Translations under genes and position numbers: made by a program
Shown here: positions 58,880 through 64,000 of the stretch, piece by piece
How the letters are laid out: every line of letters starts with the position of its first letter
Numbering within the stretch: the stretch's first letter is position 1
The notes under the pieces: model-generated
Told to the model about the DNA's origin: nothing
Seen by the model: only the letters and a program-made list of their open reading frames with translations
The model's database searches: none
Source of the DNA: Streptomyces davaonensis JCM 4913
GTDB taxonomy: Bacteria > Actinomycetota > Actinomycetes > Streptomycetales > Streptomycetaceae
Length of the DNA stretch: 64,000 nucleotides
Direction of reading: 5' to 3'
Assembly (NCBI RefSeq): GCF_000349325.1
Contig: NC_020504.1
Location: 8,350,326-8,414,325, forward strand

Positions 58880-60806
58880 CGACGGTGCTGCCCATCTCGG
58901 CCGGGAAGGCCCGTGCCGAGGCCGTGCGGGGTCTCGGCAGCTGGGGCAGGTGCGGGCGGCCGGGGACTCCCGCCTCGATGTCGGCGATCAGCGCGCGCAG
59001 CGCCTCGTGGCCGTGCGGCAGGGCCGGGGTGCCGTCCAGCGCGGCCAGGGTGCGCCGGGCGCGGTGGAGGGCGCGGGCGTCGCGGCCCTGGCGGTGGTCG
59101 ACGTAGGCGGTGGCGTAGCGGGCGAGCAGCGTGGCCCAGTCGTCGTCGCGGACGTCCGGCCGGGCCAGTGCGCGCCGGGCCGTCCGGCGGGCGGCGCTGG
59201 GGGCGAAGGCGGCCTGGGCGACGGCCTGGGCGGCCAGGCTGACGGCGGGGGAGGGGCCGTACTCCGGTCGGGAGGGGACCGTGCGCGCGGACTCGGCGAA
59301 GTGCTCGGCGGCGCCTCGCGGATCGTTCTCGTGCAGGGCGATCAGCCCCTGTACGTGCGCGATGTGACCGACCGCGGTGTCGTCGCCGGCCAGGACCGCC
59401 TGCGGCCAGGACCGCCCCAGCAGCGCGCGAGCGGCCTGCGGATCGCGGCCCGCGGTGAGCCAGGCGGCCAGCCACCGCCCGCGCACGCCCACCGGGCTGT
59501 CCGCCGGGCACAGCGGCAGCAGCCGCAGCAGATAGTCGCGCCCCTCCTCGGCATGGCCGTACACCACCCACCAGAACCACAGGCCCACGACCGTCTCCAG
59601 GGCCGTGACACTCTGGTCGGGCCGATGCACCGCCTGGTTCAGTACAGCGGTCAGCTCTTCCCGCTCCTCGTGCACGAGTGCCACGGCCTGCCTCTGGAGG
59701 CCCGCCGCCCACAGGTGGCGTGCCGTGTCCGCGATCTGGCGGGAGTGCGTCGCCCGGCGTTCCAGGGCCGTCTCGCACTCGCCCGCCGCCCGCAGTCGCT
59801 CGGCGCCGAAGTCCCGCGCGGCCCGCGTCATCCGGTAGCGCGGCGGCCGCAGTCCACCGGGGTCACGGACCGGTTCGAGGACATTGATGGCCGCCAGCCG
59901 GGCCAGCAGGGACGGCACCCGCTGGGGTGCCACGCCACCGCCGCCGCACAGAAAGGACGCGGTGGACTCGTTGAACGCCCCGGTGAACACGCTGGCCCGG
60001 CCCCAGACGATCCGCGCCTCGCGCTCGCACAGCGCGTAACTCGCCCCGACCGTGGCTCGCAGCGAACGGTGCCGGCGCAGCGCGGGGCCCTCGCCGTGCA
60101 GCCAGCACTGGTGCACCTCCAGGACGGCGGCGAGGTCGTGCACCTGCTGGAACGCGAGTTGCTCGGCGGCCAGTTCGAGGGCGAGCGGGACACCTTCGAG
60201 CGAGCGGCAGATCCGCTCCACCGCCCGCAGATCGGCTCCCTCGGCACGGAAGCCGTCCACCGCGGCCCGGGCCCGGCGCAGGAAGAGCTCCACCCCGGGA
60301 CCGGCGGTGAGCGGCAGCAGTCTCAGCACCCGCTCCTCGCCCAGCCCCAGCGCCTGGCGCGACGTCACCAGCACCCGCAGTCCGGGCACAGCCGCCAGCA
60401 GCCGCTGCACCAGGCCCATGGCCGTCCGCTGGACCGGGTCCACGTCGTCGAGGAAGAGCAGGACACCCGTCGCGGGCAACTCCCGCACCAGGTCGGCGAA
60501 GTCGCTGCGCGGGTGCTGACCGGTGAGCGCCCGGCGCACGGCCTTGGCGAGCGCCCCCGGAGCGCCGGAACAGTCGCCCTGCCCGTGCACATGGACGATC
60601 TGCCGCCAGGGCCCCCGCGCGCCCACGGTCGCCGCCAGTCGGCTCTTGCCGACGCCCGCCCGCCCGGTCACGGTGACCAGCCGGTGCTCCGTCAGCAGCC
60701 GTTCGAGCCGGGCCGACTCCGGTGCTCGCCCCACCAGGTCATCGGTGGCTCCGGCGGCGCACGGCCCTGGTGTCGCCGAGCCGCCGACGCACTTCCACAC
60801 GTTCAT
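58869..60806 (-). CDS. NB-ARC-like STAND ATPase without a DNA-binding domain
   Basis: A 645-residue signal-transduction-type ATPase. The P-loop is VTVTGRAGVGKSRLAATVGA (about 44-63), Walker B is VLLFLDDVDP, and the sensor region is LRVLVTSRQALGLGEERVLR with LEGVPLALELAAEQLAFQQV. The C-terminal half (about 330-645) is helical, TPR-like. It resembles the ATPase core of AfsR/SARP or LuxR-type (LAL) regulators but has neither an N-terminal SARP domain nor a C-terminal HTH, so it must act through a partner. It stands alone. Confidence 0.8.
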   Translation of the reverse strand: MNVWKCVGGSATPGPCAAGATDDLVGRAPESARLERLLTEHRLVTVTGRAGVGKSRLAATVGARGPWRQIVHVHGQGDCSGAPGALAKAVRRALTGQHPRSDFADLVRELPATGVLLFLDDVDPVQRTAMGLVQRLLAAVPGLRVLVTSRQALGLGEERVLRLLPLTAGPGVELFLRRARAAVDGFRAEGADLRAVERICRSLEGVPLALELAAEQLAFQQVHDLAAVLEVHQCWLHGEGPALRRHRSLRATVGASYALCEREARIVWGRASVFTGAFNESTASFLCGGGGVAPQRVPSLLARLAAINVLEPVRDPGGLRPPRYRMTRAARDFGAERLRAAGECETALERRATHSRQIADTARHLWAAGLQRQAVALVHEEREELTAVLNQAVHRPDQSVTALETVVGLWFWWVVYGHAEEGRDYLLRLLPLCPADSPVGVRGRWLAAWLTAGRDPQAARALLGRSWPQAVLAGDDTAVGHIAHVQGLIALHENDPRGAAEHFAESARTVPSRPEYGPSPAVSLAAQAVAQAAFAPSAARRTARRALARPDVRDDDWATLLARYATAYVDHRQGRDARALHRARRTLAALDGTPALPHGHEALRALIADIEAGVPGRPHLPQLPRPRTASARAFPAEMGSTVVTS

Positions 60807-61059
60807 GAGTTACCGCACTCTCCGGACATCGGTGATCGGTGACACCGGTCCGGGGGTCGGCGACCCGGAACGCAGAACCGTCACTGCTGCGGTGTCACGG
60901 CAATTCCAACGTGGGATCCGGGGCGAGGTGGCGACCTTGTAGGCGGGACCACACGGTGCAGCGATCGTCCGAACTGGCGTTCGATCAAGGGGGGTGGGTG
61001 GGGCGTGCGCTCCGGCGTACCGAATCGGCTGGGGCGAAGGCGCCGGTTACCCTGGCGTA

Positions 61060-61410
61060 ATGATCGAGAACCTTCCGCCCTGTCCGAAGTGCTCCTGCGA
61101 GTACACCTACGAAATGAACGCCCTGGTGGTCTGTCCCGAGTGCGGCCACGAGTGGGTGCCCGCCGAAGGTGAGGGCGACTCCACGGGCGAGCGGGTCGTG
61201 AAGGACGCCGTGGGCAATGTGCTTCAGGACGGCGACTCCGTGGTCGTCGTCAAGGCGCTCAAGGTCAAGGGCAGCCCCTCGGGGATCAAGGCCGGGACCA
61301 AGGTGCGCAACATCCGCCTCGTCGACGGGGTCGACGGGCATGACATCGACTGCAAGGTCGAGGGATTCGGGGCGATGCAGCTGAAGTCCAGCGTGGTCAA
61401 GAAGGCCTGA
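61060..61410 (+). CDS. PhnA/YjdM zinc-ribbon protein
   Basis: A 116-residue protein. The N-terminal zinc ribbon is seen as [20 protein letters not shown] with a second pair CPEC, followed by the PhnA domain with [20 protein letters not shown] and [20 protein letters not shown]. Despite the name, the protein is not clearly tied to phosphonate use. The ATG at 61060 fits the family N-terminus. It is upstream of the HATPase gene but separated by 151 bases carrying an operator-like repeat. Confidence 0.9.
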   Translation: MIENLPPCPKCSCEYTYEMNALVVCPECGHEWVPAEGEGDSTGERVVKDAVGNVLQDGDSVVVVKALKVKGSPSGIKAGTKVRNIRLVDGVDGHDIDCKVEGFGAMQLKSSVVKKA

Positions 61411-61462
61411 CCCGGCCGCCCCCTGTCCCGGGCGGGAACGCGAGGGGGGTCGACCGCTGCGG

Positions 61463-61482
61463 AATTGCAAAATTTCGCAATT
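61463..61482. promoter_or_regulatory. Inverted repeat AATTGC-N8-GCAATT (site 1)
   Basis: Perfect 6-base arms around 8 bases, 80 bases upstream of the HATPase gene. The same TTGC-N8-GCAA design recurs 45 bases upstream of the ArsR gene, so both are probably bound by that regulator. Confidence 0.65.
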
Positions 61483-61561
61483 GGTTAGATGCTGTGTTCG
61501 CTGTGCTCGCAGGTAGCCGCGAGCACAGCTTTCGCGTCCGCCCGCATGGAGGCATGACCCA

Positions 61562-62044
61562 ATGGCCACCGGGCTCGAAGCCCTGCCCTGGCGGCATGTG
61601 CTCACCCTGCCCACCGAGCCGTCGGCCGTCCGGGTCGCGCGCGAGACGGCCGAGCAGGTCCTGACCGAGTGGGGCATCGGGGTGCGCCACCCCGCGGCGG
61701 ATCCCGCCCTGCTGATCCTGAGCGAACTGGTCACCAACAGCGTCCGGCACGCTGCCGCCGTCTCCCCGACGGTGACCGTGGTCTACGCCGCGGGCCCGGA
61801 CTGTCTGGTCCTGGCCGTCCATGACCGCCACCCCTACCGGCCCCGGCTGTGCGGGCCCCTCGCCGATGGCGGCCGTGGCCTGGTCACCGTCATGGAACTC
61901 GTCCGCGCGCTGGGCGGTACGGCGGTGGTCCGCGCGGACGGCGACGGCCGGGGCAAGAGTGTATGGATCACGCTTCCGCTGCGCTCGAGCGGCGAGGTGC
62001 TGAGGGGAACCCCGGCCTCCTCGCCTGACCTCGGGAATTGCTAA
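61562..62044 (+). CDS. Anti-sigma-factor-like HATPase protein
   Basis: A 160-residue GHKL-type ATP-binding protein of the RsbW/SpoIIAB-like class common in Streptomyces. The N box is LLILSELVTNSVRHAAAV. The G1 region is LVLAVHDRHPYRPRL, with the Asp. The G2 region is GPLADGGRGLVTVMELVRAL. No membrane segment or sensor is present. Such proteins bind and inhibit sigma factors, or are phosphorylated-antagonist switches. It is flanked by TTGC-N8-GCAA repeats, the second overlapping its stop codon, and is followed by the ArsR gene. Confidence 0.85.
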   Translation: MATGLEALPWRHVLTLPTEPSAVRVARETAEQVLTEWGIGVRHPAADPALLILSELVTNSVRHAAAVSPTVTVVYAAGPDCLVLAVHDRHPYRPRLCGPLADGGRGLVTVMELVRALGGTAVVRADGDGRGKSVWITLPLRSSGEVLRGTPASSPDLGNC

Positions 62045-62055
62045 AGTTGGCAACT
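62036..62055. promoter_or_regulatory. Inverted repeat AATTGC-N8-GCAACT (site 2)
   Basis: Same half-site and spacing as site 1 (TTGC-N8-GCAA core, five of six arm bases conserved). It overlaps the HATPase stop and lies 52 bases upstream of the ArsR start, suggesting autoregulation. Confidence 0.65.
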
Positions 62056-62106
62056 CCTGAGGTCATCACCGCCGGTGCCGCAGGCGAGGATCGGAGGGGC
62101 GCCACG

Positions 62107-62457
62107 GTGAGTACGCCGCTGTATCAACTCAAGGCCGAGTTCTTCAAGACGCTGGGTCATCCGGCCCGTATCCGGGTGCTGGAGCTGCTGAGCGAGCGCG
62201 AGCACGCCGTCGCCGAGATGCTGCCCGAGGTGGGGATCGAGCCCGCGCACCTGTCCCAGCAGCTGGCCGTGCTGCGCCGGGCCAACCTCGTGGTGACGCG
62301 CAAGGAGGGCTCGACCGTGTACTACTCGCTGACCAGCCCGCATGTCGCCGAGCTGCTCCGGGTCGCCCGCACCATCCTGTCCGGCGTCCTGGCCGGCCAG
62401 GCCGAACTGCTCGCCGACCTCAAGGCCGCCCAAGGGGAGGCGAAGCCGTCGTCCTAG
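62107..62457 (+). CDS. ArsR/SmtB family regulator
   Basis: A 116-residue winged helix protein. It has FFKTLGHPARIRVLELLSER, the recognition region EIGI..HLSQQLAVLRRANLV, and the wing VVTRKEGSTVYYSLTSPHV. The metal motif ELCVC of classic ArsR is absent, and there is no cysteine at all, so it may sense something other than thiophilic metals. The GTG at 62107 follows GGAGGGG by 8 bases; an upstream start would run through the operator. It probably represses itself and the HATPase gene through the shared repeats. Confidence 0.88.
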   Translation: MSTPLYQLKAEFFKTLGHPARIRVLELLSEREHAVAEMLPEVGIEPAHLSQQLAVLRRANLVVTRKEGSTVYYSLTSPHVAELLRVARTILSGVLAGQAELLADLKAAQGEAKPSS

Positions 62458-62521
62458 CGATGGCCCTCTTTGGCCGGTCTTCTCCTTGTGAACGGTGCGC
62501 CCACCCCCTCACCCGTTCGGT

Positions 62522-62540
62522 TTAGGTTAGGCTAACCTTG
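62522..62540. promoter_or_regulatory. Iron box (DmdR/IdeR-type) of the siderophore operon
   Basis: TTAGGTTAGGCTAACCTTG matches the 19-base iron-box consensus at nearly every position and is a near-perfect palindrome. It ends 4 bases before the GTG start, so bound repressor would block transcription start. Expression should rise in low iron. Confidence 0.88.
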
Positions 62541-62544
62541 CCGC

Positions 62545-63402
62545 GTGCGATCAGAAGAAGAGAGCTCCGCGGCCCTGCGTCCCCGTGGCCATGAACTGGC
62601 GGCCACCGCCGTCACCGTGGCCTACGACGGCGTCGACGTCGTGCACGACGCGTCGGTGGCGCTGCGGCCCGGTGAAGTGACCGTGCTGGTGGGGCCGAAC
62701 GGCAGCGGGAAGTCCACGCTGCTGCGGACGATCGCTCGCCTTCAGCGGCCGAGGACCGCCACCGTCGTCATCGACGGCACCGACGCACTGGCCCTGACGC
62801 CCCGTGAGTTCTCGCGCCGGGTCGCCCTGTTGACCCAGGGCCGGCCCACACCCAGCGGGCTGACCGTGCGGGACGTCGTCGAGTTCGGCCGCTACCCCTA
62901 CCGGGGCCGCTGGGGCCGCGCGGATCCGGACGGCCGGGCCGCGGTGGACCGCGCGCTGGCCATGACCGGCGTCGCGGAACTCGCCGAGCGCGGCGCCGAG
63001 CATCTCTCCGGCGGCCAGCTCCAGCGGGTCTGGCTCGCGAGCTGCCTCGCCCAGGAGACCGGCGTACTGCTGCTGGACGAGCCCACGACCTACCTCGATC
63101 TGCGCTATCAGATCGAACTCCTCGACCTCGTCCGCGATCTGGCGGACGACCACGGGATCGCGGTGGGCGCCGTCCTGCACGACCTGGACCAGGCCGCGGC
63201 CCTCGCCGACCGGATCGTGCTGCTGCACCAGGGACGGGTCATCGCCGACGGCCTCCCCGAGGACGTCCTGACCGCCCAGCGGCTCACCGACACCTACGGC
63301 ATCCGCATCGAAGTCGGCACCGACCCCCTGACGGGCCGGCTGCGCACCCGCGCGATCGGCCGGCACCACACGCGAAGCGAAAGGCTCAGCACCCCCTCAT
63401 GA
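62545..63402 (+). CDS. Iron-siderophore ABC transporter ATPase
   Basis: A 285-residue ATPase of the FecE/FepC type. Walker A VGPNGSGKSTLLRTIARLQR (about 50-69), Q-loop VALLTQGRPTPSGLTVRDVV, signature HLSGGQLQRVWLASCLAQET, Walker B GVLLLDEPTTYLD, and a switch His in VLHDLDQ. It powers uptake of an iron-siderophore complex. The GTG start lies right after the iron box with no room for a Shine-Dalgarno site, so the message is probably leaderless. The stop overlaps the binding-protein start. Confidence 0.93.
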   Translation: MRSEEESSAALRPRGHELAATAVTVAYDGVDVVHDASVALRPGEVTVLVGPNGSGKSTLLRTIARLQRPRTATVVIDGTDALALTPREFSRRVALLTQGRPTPSGLTVRDVVEFGRYPYRGRWGRADPDGRAAVDRALAMTGVAELAERGAEHLSGGQLQRVWLASCLAQETGVLLLDEPTTYLDLRYQIELLDLVRDLADDHGIAVGAVLHDLDQAAALADRIVLLHQGRVIADGLPEDVLTAQRLTDTYGIRIEVGTDPLTGRLRTRAIGRHHTRSERLSTPS

Positions 63403-64000
63403 GACGCCTCCTGATGACCGCGGCGGCCGCCACCGCCGCGGCGCTCACCCTGGCCGCCTGCGGCACGACCGAGCCCGCCGCCGACGGCCACGACGCCAAG
63501 CCGAGCGGCGAGCGCATCACCCTCACCGACGCCTCCGGCGCGAAGGTCGAACTCGACGGACCGGCCACCAAGGTCGTCGGCACCGAGTGGCACGAGGTCG
63601 AGCTGTTGGTCTCGCTGGGCGTGGACCCGGTCGGCGTCGCCGACGTCAAGGGCTACAGCACCTGGGACCAGGCCGTACCGCTGAAGAACGAGCCCAAGGA
63701 CATCGGCACCCGCGGCGAGCCCAGCATGGACACCATCGCCGCCCTCGAGCCGGACCTCATCGTCGCCAGCACCGACCTGCCGCCCGCCGCGGTGAAGCAA
63801 CTGCGCGAGGTCGCCCCGGTGGTGGAGGTCCGTTCCGCCGACGCCGCCGACCCGATCGGGCAGATGACGGAGAACCTCGACCTGCTCGCGAAGGCCACCG
63901 GCACCACCGAGCAGGCCGACAAGATCAAGGAAGAGTTCGACGCGAAGCTCGCCGAGGGCAAGAAGGCCCTCGCGGACGCCGGTCTCGACGGCGCCGGGTA
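63399..64000 (+). CDS. Iron-siderophore substrate-binding lipoprotein (partial)
   Basis: The first 200 residues of a class III (FepB/FhuD-like) binding protein, cut by the window end. A lipoprotein signal peptide has the lipobox LAAC with the lipid-modified Cys at residue 21. The mature part opens with ITLTDASGAKVELDGPATKV, then VVGTEWHEVELLVSLGVDPV and GEPSMDTIAALEPDLIVAST, all typical. It delivers the siderophore to a permease expected downstream. Coupled to the ATPase gene by a 4-base overlap and controlled by the same iron box. Confidence 0.92.
   Translation, partial: MRRLLMTAAAATAAALTLAACGTTEPAADGHDAKPSGERITLTDASGAKVELDGPATKVVGTEWHEVELLVSLGVDPVGVADVKGYSTWDQAVPLKNEPKDIGTRGEPSMDTIAALEPDLIVASTDLPPAAVKQLREVAPVVEVRSADAADPIGQMTENLDLLAKATGTTEQADKIKEEFDAKLAEGKKALADAGLDGAG

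Noticed and set aside
58869..60806. NB-ARC protein as a SARP or LuxR-type pathway regulator of a biosynthetic cluster
   Set aside because: It has no SARP or LuxR DNA-binding domain, and no biosynthetic genes are near.

Overview
The window is actinobacterial chromosome, almost certainly Streptomyces. Support: very high GC with strong third-position GC bias, a complete conservon (nitrate/nitrite-sensing kinase, roadblock, DUF742 and GTPase genes), a mycothiol-dependent maleylpyruvate isomerase, an ECF41/SigJ sigma factor, a DmdR/IdeR-type iron box, DUF5709 and DUF6397 proteins, and genes starting with GTG or lacking leaders. I see no rRNA, tRNA, CRISPR array or intact transposon. Most of the window is ordinary core or near-core chromosome. 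The stretch from about 39 to 46 kb is accessory and scarred, with gene relics, gaps and repeats.

Layout. 0.1-6.4 kb: a repeat-bearing one-pass membrane protein, a secreted phytase-like esterase, and an SNF2 helicase/SWIM zinc-finger pair. 6.6-11.7 kb: a small membrane protein, a secreted alpha/beta hydrolase, SigJ with an FAD oxidoreductase that has a CRP-type palindrome upstream, and an acidic-repeat protein. 11.8-14.3 kb: a PadR regulator divergent from an alpha/beta hydrolase across a clear operator, then a methyltransferase. 14.4-20 kb: an MHYT membrane sensor followed by a conservon and a second roadblock gene. 20-26.2 kb: DUF6397 protein, TesB thioesterase, Ski2-like helicase, YdjM-type membrane protein, type B L31 and DUF5709. 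26.4-37.4 kb: a two-gene asymmetric ABC exporter, a secreted PNGase A-type amidase, an aldo/keto reductase divergent from an AraC regulator, a MarR regulator divergent from an ABC exporter with a palindromic operator, and a short MltG paralogue.

37.4-46.3 kb: a flavoprotein and an ABC ATPase with a damaged P-loop, preceded by a short cysteine-containing leader peptide; intact yjbQ plus a 3' relic of another yjbQ; a TetR relic; a THEP1-type NTPase; a Raf-kinase-inhibitor-like protein; a PCMT-like methyltransferase overlapping a bacterial eRF1-like (Rv2629/Balon-type) protein; then a gene-poor tract with an IS630-type transposase relic, 23-bp-periodic repeats and a primase-like small protein. 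46.7-53.5 kb: a double-domain Lrp regulator, a VOC/DoxX pair, a zinc-ribbon gene interrupted by TGA at codon 4, cupin, SMI1 and GNAT genes, a RibD-like reductase, and a secreted pectate lyase behind a 12-bp palindrome.

53.5-58.3 kb: a complete gentisate route (3-hydroxybenzoate 6-hydroxylase, gentisate dioxygenase, maleylpyruvate isomerase, fumarylpyruvate hydrolase) divergent from an IclR regulator with a palindromic operator between them. It should convert 3-hydroxybenzoate to fumarate and pyruvate. 58.3-64 kb: SMI1, an NB-ARC-like ATPase, PhnA/YjdM, an anti-sigma-like HATPase and an ArsR regulator that share an inverted repeat, then the start of an iron-siderophore ABC operon behind an iron box, cut by the window end. 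The most notable points are the shared TTGC-N8-GCAA operators, the leader peptide with the damaged ABC ATPase, the TGA-interrupted gene, and the extended conservon.
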